Shown: positions 11,681 to 24,167, counted from the first letter of the stretch. The stretch is DNA of 64,000 nt from Aegilops tauschii subsp. strangulata (GCF_002575655.3 NC_053035.3:375697792-375761791), one strand, 5' to 3'. Numbers and translations: made by a program. Notes: generated by a model not told the origin, from the letters alone.

Positions 11681-14600
11681 CATGCCCCACTCCCACCAAA
11701 GAAAGCAACTAGCAGATGCAATCATGATTACTTTACTGACCTCCTAAAGAAAATGCCCCTAGGGAGAGATGATGTTGTTAGAGAGTACGATTTTGATTTT
11801 CTGCTAGATTTTGAATGCAACTCTGTTCCAAGAGGTTTTGCACAGTGGGTGGCTGGGAGAGTGTATCCTCCAACTGGAGATATCGTTCTTGATGGCAAGG
11901 TCATTCCAATGAGCCCAGAATCATTTCATACACTGTTTGGTCTTCCATTAGGTGGTAGAAAAGTTTTATTTGACTGTGAGATGACAAAATCTGCCTTCCT
12001 AAACATTATTGGCGAACCTACATTGCCATCCATCAAGTGGTTTGGCCGTGAAATGCTTAAGCCTGATATATCTCGAAATGAATTCATGAGGTGTTTCCTT
12101 CTAGTTGCCTTTCCAAATGTTCTGTGTCCTAACTCAAATATCTACCCAAGCATGAAAACCTATGCTACTTTACTTCATTTTCATTTATCTATTACTGTAT
12201 TAATGTTCTTACTTCCTTTTCTTTCTTTTCTTTGATTTGTGTTCTCATTTTGAAGCTCAAATGACATCAGGATCTAATGTCGATGCTCCCAATACTAATG
12301 CATCACCGTTCACCCAACGCTCTCCCAATGCCTATAATGCAAATGTGGATTTGCATGATACTGCAGGTCCAATTTTCTCACGCTTTCTTTTCATTCTGTT
12401 GTCCCTAAGAACAACTCAATACCTTCAAAATCACCATTTAATTTCTTAGCTTCAGTTTCAGGTATGAAGAGGAAAGCGCAATCACCAGTTGATGAAGCTG
12501 ATATATTCGTGAGCAATCTTATCCTAAACCCTACAAGTTACAAAGGCATGCACGTCTAAATCCAGTTTCTATTGTAAGTTTTTATTTTCCTTCTTAAATT
12601 CACTCAATTTTGATGAATTGAATTTATTGTTTTAGTGTTTTGTTAATGTTGATCATTTATTTCTCACATTCTCCATCCAAATGACCTGTTGATAACTGAA
12701 TGCAGGAGGAAGGAAGAAAGCTGGACTTCAGTAATGTGGAGAAGCAACTTGAGTCTGTTTCAGAGCTTATGAGAAAACTCATTCCGCCTAAGCCTCCCCT
12801 TACTAGTGAATCCATTGACAAGGGAAAAAGCATTAGTTTCAAACATTTGGTCGGTACAAAGACAGAAGTTGCAGCCAATTCCAAAGTCACTTCTACCCAG
12901 ACCTCATTGAATAATATTATGAGTGTTAGGAAGAAGTCAATTTTTCCTGAGAAATTGAGGTTGAAAACTAGGACGAATGGTATTATTCTTCTTCTCTTTA
13001 TTTTTTGGATGTATCGCTGTTTCAAGTTTCTTTTCTTTACGCATCCTTTCTGCATGTTTACATTGTCATGAAATTTTTTGTCTGAAGGTGAATGTATTGC
13101 CATCTCCTCTCAAAAATCAGTTTGTGACCAATCTATGCCATCTAGCCAACGTCATTTTCAACAGTATGACGAGGTGCTTATTCTTTGCAGCTCTGTTCTA
13201 TATAATTTTTGTTGGCAACTTCTCCACATAATTCTTGCAAGTTTATTCTTGTTCAAAATTATGCTTATTTTTGTACTGTTTTGCAAGTTTATTAAATGTT
13301 TCATGCAAGGTTTTGTGTATACTTTTTTGAATGCTATTCACTTTATGCAAACTAAAATTGTTCATTTTCCTTATGTAATGCTCTTTTTTATGTTATGTAA
13401 CAGGGGTCACAATATCGAACTCCCATTCAAATGCAGACGTTGCCTTTTACTCCAGTATCTAGTCCTTCAAACAATATTCTTACTCAGGCATACTTCTAAA
13501 CTGCTTCACACAGGATTCAATTTTTAGCAACTATCCATTTTTCTTTGTACTTAGTTGCCTTACTATTTTCCCGTGTAATTTGGATCATTGTAGAAATCCA
13601 ATGGCACTCCAAGATCATGGACACGCCCAAAATCTGCTAACCGCAATGAATTTCTGGGTGAACCATCTCAACCTCCAGTTCATGTCATTTTCTTCAGTTT
13701 AGTAATGTTTCCTCGTATTTCTTTTCATCTTCTCATATTGATTTAGATCCTCCTGGTTGTCGTCATAGCCCCTCAAACTCTCCTGATGTTGAGATCTTAT
13801 ATGAAGTTAAGAAATCTGATACGGAAAACAACTTGCTTACTAATTCTGAAGGCATTTACAATGAAAAAATTAACAATCATTCTGCTAGTAAATCTAGAAG
13901 AGAGGTGGACAGATATGGACCAAAAAGGATTGTACATCCTAATACAATGCATCTCCTTATGTAAATGAAAAATCATCAAAATATCCTGTCAATACAAGAA
14001 TGATTCAATTGCATGATGTCATTGTCACTTTGTCTCTTGATGAGAACTTCAAATAGTAAGTTTCGTCCACTTTATTCGTTACTTATGCATTCAGTTGTTA
14101 TGTTTCATAAATTATTGTCTTTCGTTATCTTATACCTTATTTTTCTATTTTTATCTTTTTGGTTGTAGCAAACCATGTATTGATTATGGCAAGGTTACAA
14201 TGACGTTTTTTCGTCTGGTACTTCTTTTGCAAATGAGGGCCTAGTCGACACGTATACTATAAATGCTTGGTGTCGTAAGTTGTCTTTGGACAACAAGCCA
14301 AAGGACTCTAAAGTGCATCATTTTTCCACCTCATTTCTGTGAGTACATTTTTCATTCTCCTCTATGTTTGTCTGTGTCTCCTTGATTTTTTAGACTTCAG
14401 TTTGAGCTTTGTGCATCTTCTTATTACTATCCTAACTTTTTTCATTTAACAGGAGCATCTTATGAACATGGACTCATATGATACTCAAGAGTTGTATGAT
14501 CAAAAGTCCAGTATGGTCCAGAGATGCTTTCAGTTGGCAAATGGTGCAAGACCAATCCATACATGCAATGAAGTAAACATAGTTCATTCAAATTTATTTT

Positions 14601-15697
14601 TTACATTATTTTCATGCATTGAGTGCTTACTACTTTCAATGTTTTTTCAAGTGCACTTTCCAACTTTACACACCTTCAGTCAAGTTAAGCATTGGTTCAA
14701 TTTTGTTGTATTGTTTTAGCATGAAATGTTTGTCATATTAGATTCAACATTCGATGACAAGAGTGATTACCACAAGCATGTCTTGAGCATTTTGGTAAAT
14801 CTATAAACTACAGCTTTTTCCTCTTATATATTTTGTTTTTTCCATTTTCCATGATGTTCTCGTTGTGCATACACATCCTGGTAAATTAGTTTGATGTAAA
14901 TTTGCAGATACCAAATTTCAAAAGGGTTTGGAACATGTATGGGAGCTCACGGAACCTTAAATGGAGAAATTGGTCTACACATTTTATTGATGTGCCTAAA
15001 CAATCAAATGCGTAAGTTCTTTCTTTATTTCTTTTGCGTTACCATTTCCCTTTTTGTAAAATGTATGTACCATGCAGTTTAGAATGTCGAGGATGCAAGT
15101 TCCAATTGTAGGTTTTTCTGATTATAGGAATTAGGTGTATTTTTGTACTGATAGTTATACGTGTGCATTTTCAGTTGAGGCTTTCTTAGTAAGACCTAGT
15201 ACCTATAATGCACTATGTCAAATATCCTACTATGAAAACTTTTCACTGTGGCATAGCATGTGCAATTTTAGTACGGTAAGAATGCTAGTTCTAATTGTAT
15301 GTTTTTAGGTATCAAGAATTAGCTTTTGGGACTCATATATTTTTAGGCCGTTCTATGGCTTTTTTAATATTCATTTGTTCTTGTTCAATCCAATCCATTC
15401 ACTGCAATGTGAAGGATTTTTCTTACATGTTTACATTCAGAAACTTTTGAAGAAGTGCAAGCGTAGTAAATTTTTTCTACTTTGATGCCTAATTTTGTTT
15501 GCTGTTGATTTTACTGCAGTGTTGACTGTGGTATTCATATTGCGTTATATTTGAAGCACTGGAAGCCTAGGGTCCAGATGCATGACATCATTAAGGATGA
15601 AGATATTCCAAACATTAGAGTCGGGCTGGCGAATGAGATGATGTTCACCGACCTCAACATTTTGACTGACCAGAAGAACCTTGTTCTTGAATTCTGA
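11681..15697 (+). pseudogene. Plant-mobile-domain / Ulp1 (C48) protease-like pseudogene, copy 1
   Basis: Members of this plant family fuse an N-terminal DUF1985/aminotransferase-like mobile domain to a C-terminal Ulp1 SUMO-protease-like domain, and are often carried by transposons. Exon-like blocks with splice signals: 11681-~12165 (mobile domain, RGFAQWVAGRVYPPTGDIVL), 12256-12366, 12476-12573, 12706-12979, 13088-13173, 13404-13487, 13594-~13688, 13747-14055, 14169-14338, 14453-14572, ~14652-14794, 14908-15011 and 15520-15697 (stop TGA 15695-15697). Candidate catalytic residues are His (KHW, 14690-14692), Asp (LDS, 14741-14743), Gln (PKQSN, 15001-15003) and Cys (DCG, 15527-15529). Lesions: an in-frame TAG at 14717-14719 between His and Asp, single-base frame breaks near 12543 and 14195, a 73-bp deletion removing a splice donor near 13688, and a 4-bp deletion near 13941. 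Not functional as read. Confidence 0.82.
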
Positions 15698-15780
15698 CAG
15701 TGCTCATGAGTAAGGATGCTATCTAATTCATTTTAACAGCATTTATCCAGTTGTTGAACTATTTATTTTTATCATATTTT

Positions 15781-15843
15781 ATTGATTACTTGTGCCATAT
15801 AATTGATTACTTGTGCCATATAATTGATTACTTGTGCCACATA
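15781..15843 (+). repeat. Three 21-bp tandem repeats
   Basis: ATTGATTACTTGTGCCATATA occurs three times head to tail (the third has CACATA), just before the start of C' homology. It is identical in layout at 55470-55532. Confidence 0.95.
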
Positions 15844-16089
15844 ATACATGATACATGTGGTGACTAAAGTCGGGTCGGCTCGTTGAGTACCCGCGGTTGA
15901 TACACGGATTGGGGGTTGAAAGCACATACTTTCCCGACAGCCCTCTGTGTGGATCTTTGTGGCGGAACGACAGGGCAGGTTGAGACCACCTAGGTGAGAG
16001 GTGGCCCTGGCCCTGGTCTTCGTCTGCGGTTACATCAATTAACACGCTTAACGAGATCTTGGTATTTGATCTGAGTCTGGCCACTGGCC
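15844..16089 (+). mobile_element. LTR fragment C', left part (copy 1)
   Basis: Matches the reverse complement of C's LTR from just downstream of its TATA-like region, so C' is a related but diverged LTR lying in the opposite direction. It continues at 36130 beyond the C insertion. The upstream (U3-like) part is absent. The 142 bp between the protease-like stop codon and this fragment hold nothing else that I recognise. Confidence 0.82.
16085..16089. repeat. Left target site duplication of the C array (TGGCC)
   Basis: TGGCC precedes the left LTR end and is repeated at 36130-36134 after the right LTR end. The empty site in copy 2 reads TAGCC (55774-55778), one base different. Confidence 0.92.
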
Positions 16090-17474
16090 TGTGACGCCCC
16101 CGATTTGACCGTACACTAATCATGCACGCAAATGTGTAGATCACGATCAGGGACTCACGGGAAGATATCACAACACAACTCTAAAACATAAATAAGTCAT
16201 ACAAGCATTATAATACAAGCCAGGGGCCTCGAGGGCTCGAATACAAGTGCTCGATCATAGACGAGTCAGCGGAAGCAACAATATCTGAGTACAGACATAA
16301 GTTAAACAAGTTTTGCCTTAAGAAGGCTAGCACAAAAGTAGCAACGATCGAAGAGGCAAGGCCTCCTGCCTGGGACCTCCTAACTACTCCTGGTCGTCGT
16401 CAGCGGCCTGCACGTAGTAGTAGGCACCTCCAGTGCCGTGGGAGTCGTCGTCGACGGTGGCGTCTGGCTCCTGGACTCCAACATCTGGTTGCGACAACCA
16501 GATAGAAAGGAAAGGGGGAAAAGAGGGAGAGAAGCAACCGTGAGTACTCATCCAAAGTACTCGCAAGCAAGGAGCTACACTACATATGCATGGGTATATG
16601 TGTAAAGGGGCATATCAGTGGACTGAACTGCAGAATGCCAGAATTAAAAGGGGGATAGCTAGTCCTGTCGAAGACTACGCTTCTGGTCATCTCCATCTTG
16701 CAGCATAAAGAAGAGAGTAGATTGAAGTCCTCCAAGTAGCATCGCATAGCATAATCCTACCCGGCAATCCCCTCCTCGTCGCCCTGTTAGAGAGCGATCA
16801 CCGGGATGTATCTGGCACTTGGAAGGGTGTATTTTATTCAGTATCCAGTTCTAGTTGTCATAAGGTCAAGGTACAACTCCGGGTCGTCCTTTTACCGAGG
16901 GACACGGCTATTCGAATAGATAAACTTCCCTGCAGGGGTGCACCACATAACCCAACACGCTCGATCCCAATTGGCCGGACACACTTTTCTGGGTCATGCC
17001 CGGCCTCGTAAGATCAACACGTCGCAGCCCCACCTAGGCTCAACAGAGAGGTCAGCACGCCGGTCTAAACCTATGCGCGCAGGGGTCTGGGCCCATCGCC
17101 CTATGCACACCTGCACGTTGCGAACGCGGCCGCGAGCAGACCTAGCAACCCACACGATCACGGCGGTTACGTCAAAGCGGTCCAACACGGCGCGCGCCAC
17201 TCAGTCGCTGACGTCAAAAGAGCTTCGGCTGATACCACGACGTCGGGATACCCATAATTACTCCCACGTAGATGGTTAGTGCGTATAGACCAAATGGCCA
17301 GACTCAGATCAAATACCAAGATCTCGTTAAGCGTGTTAAGTATCCGCGAACGCCGACCAGGGCCAGGCCCACCTCTTACCTAGGCGGTCTCAACCTGCCC
17401 TGTCGCTCCGCCACAAAGATCCACTTGCGGGTACTCCTACGAGCCGACCCGACTTTAGTCATCACATGTGTCAT

Positions 17475-17524
17475 GTATATAGTATATAAGTATATGCCCG
17501 TGATCACCGCCCAGGTGATCACGG
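17475..17524 (-). promoter_or_regulatory. Candidate C LTR core promoter: TATA-like run with adjacent 11-bp inverted repeat
   Basis: A TATA-rich run at 17475-17490 lies next to a perfect inverted repeat, CCGTGATCACC at 17498-17508 and GGTGATCACGG at 17514-17524, which is upstream on the element strand. The same inverted repeat is at 25577-25603 in LTR 2 and 33655-33681 in LTR 3. Homology to the opposed fragment C' starts just downstream of the TATA-like run. The promoter role is inferred. Confidence 0.45.
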
Positions 17525-18194
17525 CCCGATAGTATAGCACAGCAGACGGACAAGAATGTAGGGCCACTGATGGAAATCTAGCATCCTAGACTAAGCAGAT
17601 AGGATTGCAGGTAAAGGTAACAACAGTAGTTAGCAAGGATAGGCTATGCATCAGAATAGGATATCGAAAGTAGTAACATGCTACACTACTCTAATGCAAG
17701 TAGTAGAGAGTAGAGTAGGCGATATCTGGTGATCAAGGGGGGGGCTTGCCTGGTTGCTCTGGCAAGTAGGAGGGGTCGTCGACTCCGTAGTCGAACTGGG
17801 CAGCAGCAGTGTCGGTCTCGTAGTCTACCGGAGAGAAGAGGGGGAAGAAACAGTAAATACAAGGCAAACATAAGCATGACGATGCGTGACATGACAATGA
17901 GCGGTGCTAGGGGTGCCCTAACGCGACAGTAGGTGGTACCGGTGAAGGGGGGGGCATCCGGGAGGTATGCCCGATGTTCCGCGTTTTCGGACAGACGGAT
18001 CGGAGGGGGAAAGTTGCTAGTTCGATAGGTTAGGGAGGTGCGGTGGATGAACGGACTGCGCAGTCGGATTCGTCTCGTCGTTCTGAGCAACTTTCATATA
18101 GAAAACATTTTCATCCGAGTTACGGTTTAAAAGATATGAATTTTCAAAGTTTATTTGAATTTCTGGAATTATTTATATTAAAAAAAATGAATTA

Positions 18195-18224
18195 TGACGT
18201 CAGCATGAGGCAATGCTGACGTCA
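18195..18224. promoter_or_regulatory. 12-bp inverted repeat with two TGACGTCA sites (LTR 1)
   Basis: TGACGTCAGCAT (18195-18206) and ATGCTGACGTCA (18213-18224) are separated by 6 bases. TGACGTCA is the classic bZIP (CRE/as-1-like) binding palindrome. It repeats at 26273-26302 and 34351-34380. It may be a transcription factor site in the LTR, or only a hairpin. Confidence 0.5.
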
Positions 18225-19972
18225 GCAAGTCAACAGGTCGGCTGACCAGTCAAACCAGACAGGTGGGTCCAGTGGGACCCACATGTCAGCCTCTGTTAGT
18301 CTAACATTTAGTTAAACTAAACTAACAGTATAATTAGAGGGGTGGGCCCCATATGTCAGTGAGAAATTAACTAAATTAATTATTTTTATTTATAAAGCAT
18401 TTTCTTTTTCTTTTCCTTTTTTAATTCTTGCGGCGGGGCCCGCATGTCAGTGACTGGGCCTGCCCAATCAGCAGTTGACTGGGTCAACCCAGTCAACTGG
18501 GGCCCGTGGGGGCCACTGGCAGGGGCACTGGGTGGGGCCCGGAGGGGCACGTCGGCGGGCGGCGCCGGAGACACGCCGGCGACCATCTCCGCGGCGGAGC
18601 ATCGCCGGACTTCGTCGGAAAAACGCTACGGGGCACGAGGAGAGGTGCGGCTAGGCGCGTTCGATCGAGCGTCCGACGCCGCATCGATCTACGTCGGTCC
18701 CATGGGCTAACTCGACCGGAGTGGCGCGTTACATCGACGGCGGTGTCGACCGTGGCGGACGCCGGTGATCTGGCGTCATCGCGAACAACGACAGAGGCTG
18801 CGACATGCCCAAAAGAGGGGTCCGACGGGGTCCTAGAGGTGCCCGGAGCACGTCTACGAGCTCGGTTGAGCACTTTATCATCGGTAGCGACGGCGACGAG
18901 CACCGCGGCGGAGAAAAGCTCGGGTGAAATGGAAGTGGCGGCTACGGGCATCTACGGGCAGCGCTGAGAGAGGGGGAAGGAGAGACTGCTCACCGGGGAG
19001 GCACACGGAGGCCACGGTGGTGGCTTAGGAGCAGCAGGGCGTCGGCAATCGGCGGAGGAGCGCCGGCGACCGTAGGCGCGGAAGAACTCGATTCCGGGGC
19101 TGTGGTGGCGCCGAGCTCGAACCCTTGGTCAGAGATGGAGTAGAGGAAGCAGGCGGAGCTGTTGGACTCCTCAGCGAGGCGCGGGGAGCATGGTGGCCGC
19201 GTTAATGGCGAACGGCGGCGATGATGGTGCTCGGGCGAGATGGAAAAGTGAGGGAGAGGAGCAGGCGGGGGAGAAAGATCTCGAGGGTTGTCGACGAGGC
19301 CTAGGGGACTCGTCCTTATCCCCTCGGCGATGTGGCGGCGTGGGGCGGCGAGCAGGTCCGGCGGGGACGGCGAGGGCGTGCGCCCTCGGTCGGGTGAACA
19401 GACGAGGAGGGGGAAAGACGACAAGGGGAGGGGGGCTTGCTGGGCCGCTGGACCGATTCGGCCGGCTGGGCCAGTGGGCCAAGGCCCTTGGGGAGCCGGG
19501 GGGGTTTTCTTTCCTTTTGCCCTCTTTTTTTATTTATTTTCCTTTTCTGTTTTATTTCTAGTTTCTCTTTTATTTTGTTTTAGCAAAATACCAAAATGGC
19601 ACCTAATTTGTTGTTACCAAATAAGTCACAACCACAAAAAGTTTCATCCCAAAATAATATAGTTTAATATTTAAAAAAATACAAAAGGCATTTAATTAAT
19701 GGTTTTAGCTACTGATTTAATTAGTTTGGTGCATTTAAACATTTTATAAAGACTTGGTTCCTCCACCAATATTACATATGATTTATTTGTCACCTTTAGA
19801 ACATTTTAGTTTTGACATTTGAAAAGTTTTATTTTCCACTTTTAAATTTAATTGAAGTTTGAACTAGGAGTTTTGAAAAGGAAATGTGATTCAAATGTGA
19901 TCAAGCCCTGTTTAGCAACATGATTAGCTTAATCACAGGGAGTTACTGTAGCATGATTCTCGGGGTGTTACA

Positions 19973-19987
19973 AATCTCCTCCACTAC
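19973..19987 (-). promoter_or_regulatory. Polypurine tract of C, internal 1
   Basis: The element strand reads GTAGTGGAGGAGATT, adjacent to the LTR end TGTAACA. Confidence 0.75.
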
Positions 19988-22900
19988 AAGAAATCTCGTC
20001 CCGAGATTTAAGAGGGGAGTAAGGGGGGAAGGTTTGGTAACGAATCTAGCGGGTCTTCTCATCCTGGCTTGCACTTCTGGAAGAGGCTGGTCCAATACAT
20101 TGATGTCTTCATTTCTCTGCTCCGGTCATCATGATGAAGTCGGCGTCCTTTCTTCAGGAACTCCATCGTACTTGCGAAAGAATAAGGGGTGGGCATTCTG
20201 GGAGAACGGGCCTCGACAAGGTTGTCTATCGGGTCGACAGCATCGAGGAAGGTGGCGAAAGGTAACCCTCGAATCGAAACTTAAGAAAATATCGAGAGCA
20301 AAGTAAGGAGGTTACCTGGGAAGTTTCGAGCGGGCAGGCAATCGTTCGATGCCTGTTATAGGGCGTGAAAGGGTCAAAGCAACGGGAATAAGTATTGTGT
20401 CCGATATCAGACCTGAAGGTGGCTTGTGAATTACATACGAGGCCAGGTGCGAGGAACAACCTTGAAAACAGGGGGTGTACATAAGAGTCAGGTTTCGATC
20501 CTGTGGAACTGTGGGTTATGGGCCCACCATGTGGGTTAAAAGTGGGAAGGGCGGTGACATCTTGCACGATCATGATAGCAAGGCATGTCAAAGGGTAACC
20601 TGTCAGTTATATGTCAGCAACATCGTCGGTACCAAGGGCGAGGGACGAAGAGAACCATTTTCCTGCTCGTTGAAACGAGGCGGACCAATAGGCAAAGTTC
20701 TCGTCCATCGGTGGTTACCGGAATGTCACCAACAATAGTAACAGGGTCTTACTGACAGAGTTGTACACCGAGGTGTTTGCACAAGCAGGGAATTAATACT
20801 GCTTAGATCATATAGTCCACCAGAAAAGTTAAACCAAACAATGGAAAGGAAAATATGATTATCAGATTAAACAGAAGAATGGAAAGGAAAATGTGTTTAA
20901 ACACATATTTCAAGGTTATATCCTTTCCAAGGACAAGCAGAGCATGATATCCATGACATGATATAATGTAGAAAACTCTTTAGGTACGGGAAAGACAATT
21001 TCATGACATTACCCATACAATGGTGTTTGGATAATTGAGCAGGAAACATTTAGCATTGGGCTTCAAATGTTCCTGTTGAAAATCGGAGTACCATAGACAT
21101 GCTTTGAGATAGCATTGACATGGTCAACAGGTGAAGATCAGAATTTGGAAACAAAAAGGATCCATCAGGAACAACTTATAGAATAAGTCTTACAATTTCC
21201 TCATGGAAGAATAGATAACCTTGCTGAAGGGAAAACTTATAACAATAGGTCCTCCCGCCAGATGTGCTGGGTATCATCACCTTACCGGGTCATAAATAGG
21301 TCAATGTTATAACTCTTGGAAATATGTTCCAACCATCATATCTGACCGAGATTCAGATCTGAATGGTGTCAGGGTAACTCAGACTCAGGATGCCTGAGAA
21401 GAAAGGTGCAACACAAATTGTCGAAACGACAACGGAGATTCTCGGGAGATGAACTATGGAAGCGAGTTCTGGACAAGGGTTCATCGTTACATCAAGGAGA
21501 GGTGAGGAGGTGACTGATTGACTCAGCGACACTCCATTGAGATTCCCAAAAGATGGATTTCCATCACTATGTGAACAAGGAGATAACATTAGCTAGATCG
21601 AATGACTTAATGATGTATGCTTGAGGAAAACATACACAGTTAAACATTGGTTGAAATGTGCACCCGAAATATGGGCTAGGTAGCACAAACAATGTCCGAA
21701 TGATGATTCATTAAGCCATAGACGTAGAATGAAACTATAGACCAATAACTTCAAAGCAATAGGGTTGCTAGAAGTTTAGAATTTACACATCACAGACCAT
21801 TGGTCGGTATTCCTTTTAGAAACAACACGGGGACCAAGAAAGAATGGTGATGGGGAGAAGTATCACTGTACCAAGATGTCATACGAGGTGGTGAGATTCT
21901 TACGACATTCTTGACATAAAAGATGGTAATACTCCAGGGTAGAACATATCATAAGCTAGATAGCAAGGAAATCAAGGTACAACACAAAACACGAACAAGT
22001 TTGTGTTGAATGGAAGGCAATAAAATGGTCGATGATAAAACAAATCATCGAGGGCAAGGATGGTATTTCTCATCCAGAATTCGATAGATATCTTGGAAGA
22101 GCTCAGAATGTTGATGATGTTCACGACACATTTGTAGCGAGAATTTATGAAGAGGTAATCGATCGGCGATGTCATCAAGTCGAAGGAATAATGAAGCGGA
22201 CGGTTATTGGAACCATGATTAGGACACACGCTAGAACTCAAGCTTGTTGTTCCAGGTGAAATGGTATGAGAGGAAGATCGGCGTAGGCTTAGCTCATCAT
22301 CGAAAGTTGTGTTACGGGGTTAAGGACCAGGTAGCACAGTTAAAATTTAGCACGCTAATGATATAGCCGATCAGGCTAGGAATGATTTAATGATTATTAA
22401 ACTCGTAAGCAACGAAAATTACCTAGAGTTATTGAATCGGAGTGCGGACTTGATTCACTATTCGGTGTTCTCAGTTGACAAACAACCCAGAGCCCATGAA
22501 GTGACAAAGACAAGGTAAGGTAGTACTTCATCAAAGTTTATAAGATGTAGTGCAATGGTAAGATATCCCCGAGATACCAGGGGTAACACTCAAGGTAGAT
22601 CATAATAGAGGTTGGGCAGGCGTATTGACCTGCAGGAGACAAGTGATTTAACTTGTCCAAGAAATGGTATTTAAAGGAGAACATGGTCGGAACCACGATT
22701 GAAAAAGGCCAGACCCCAGCTATAAGATGAACTTATACCAAGGGAATAATTAATTTAAGAGAAGCTTTTAGTGATAAGATCTACATCGTGTCCATGGGCA
22801 TGAACACAAAGTTCAAGGTCGACTCCCACTTCTTCAATGCATAACCTTCCCTTCGCCTCTCGTATTTTGATAATGACATTAGATGTCGAAAGTTTTACCT

Positions 22901-24150
22901 GGTGCAATACCAGATAAGTATGTCCCGCGAAATCTTTCGGGTTCACACAGATTAAGGAAGGCATAGGTTCAACCCATCGGGGCATCGAAGAAAGATAGAC
23001 TACAAACTTCAGGAGTAAATAACACAAGCTCAGAAGTAGAGCACGGTCGACAAAGCAGAGGATACAATTTACCAAAGGCATCATGTATCCGAGGAAAAGC
23101 TCACAAGCTTATTTAATATGGAGGACATTGTCGGATAAAATCCGACAAAAGGGTCTGGTGGTCCACAAGGGATCTGATGTGAGCATCAGTACTCAACCAG
23201 AGGAAGAAGAATGTAAGGAGATCTGATTATAGAAACAACTGACTAACTCAAAGTTCAAATGCAAAGGAATTATGATTTCCAAATCAGGGGGTCAGAAGCA
23301 ACGCTCTGAGCAAGGATGGTTAAGTTGAGTAGGCTTAGGGGTACCATCGATGGCAATTTGATAGGTCGAGATCCAGCTCACGTTTAGAATGGCGTCCGAG
23401 CCGGAAGAATGAATTCTAGAATATGATTGAGGTTTGCGAGCATTCACAACAAATTGAATCAACGGACTCAAAATGATAAAGACAAGAGATGCCAATAAGA
23501 TTACGAGACTTATGGGATTAACCATAATGCAAGCAAACAAGAATTTCAAGAGCAATAGGCTCCTGAGAATTTTCGGAAGATCGAATAGTATTTTGAAGAC
23601 TATTGTGGAATACTTGAATCAACTGGGGATGAGCGGATACTCGGTAAGTGCGAGAATTATCCGTAGGGGTATTCAGGTGACAAAGAACAGCAAGGTAGTA
23701 AGCTCAAAGGATTCTCGGAACGACAGAGAGAATTTTGGGGTATCTTGTAATAACAAGATCAACTGGGAAACATTGTATGAGTGGCAAGTATACGTGGTTA
23801 TCCATAGGAGTTTATCGATGAAAGGGAATTGCAAAAGCGATGAACACAAGTTCTCGGGTTATCAGCGGAGAGTATCTTCAGGGTCTTCACGGGCAGCAGA
23901 CGATCATCAGTAATAAGGAGCTCTCCGAGTGAAAGTGATAACGAGATCCTAATGTTAGATTTAGCAAAATTCACTTAACCCGAATAGAAGAGAGATCAGA
24001 GTCCCAGAGTATAGACAAGGAGTAAAAGATCCTAATACCACCCAATGGCGACGTGGGCCCGTAAGCCACACAGCCATGTTAGTAAAAGTTTTTCAACGAC
24101 TAGACTCGACTTCGGCCAAGGAGTTGGAAAGGGGGGTTCCTACAGGCAGT

Positions 24151-24164
24151 TGGCTCTGATACCA
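24151..24164 (-). promoter_or_regulatory. tRNA-Met primer binding site of C, internal 1
   Basis: The element strand reads TGGTATCAGAGCCA, three bases inside the LTR, matching the 3' end of plant initiator tRNA-Met as I know it. This fixes the element on the minus strand. Confidence 0.88.
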
Positions 24165-24167
24165 ACT

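Larger units (their letters stand above)
16090..19972 (-). mobile_element. C LTR 1 (leftmost; 3' LTR on the element strand)
   Basis: Plus-strand ends are TGTGACGCCC and GGGTGTTACA. There is a G+C-rich block at about 18430-19520 and A+T-rich flanks to it. Private changes relative to LTR 2 and 3 include a missing C near 16136, an extra A near 18187, and substitutions near 18468 and 19246. Long overlapping frames on both strands in the GC-rich block are composition artefacts. Confidence 0.93.
19973..24167 (-). mobile_element. C internal region 1 (4195 bp, no pol)
   Basis: No gag, protease, reverse transcriptase or integrase motif found by eye in either direction; all frames are short. It carries a polypurine tract at the left end and a tRNA-Met primer site at the right end. 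A block at 22785-22865 resembles 9525-9605 in the unrelated element B. Confidence 0.85.

Noticed and set aside
16384..16566. Short ORF in the C LTR whose last ~36 codons (QPDVGVQEPDATVDDD...) match a frame in C' at 36925-37032.
   Set aside because: Between C and C' I count about eight amino-acid-changing and two silent differences, and copy 2 of C' has a 24-bp deletion in it. This is shared LTR DNA, not a selected peptide.
18493..19561. Long overlapping frames on both strands in the GC-rich part of each C LTR (up to 188 codons in LTR 3).
   Set aside because: Low-complexity Arg/Pro/Ala/Gly composition in several frames at once, repeated in every LTR, and changed by a single G insertion. Composition artefacts.
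19982..19994. CACTACAAGAAAT next to the C LTR, resembling a CACTA transposon terminus (also 28060-28072).
   Set aside because: It lies at the polypurine tract of C in both internal regions, with no opposite terminus, no 3-bp target duplication and no CACTA coding sequence.
22032..22259. Plus-strand frame of 75 codons in C internal 1 (and 30110-30337 in internal 2).
   Set aside because: Antisense to the element, with no recognisable domain; identity between copies only reflects their youth.
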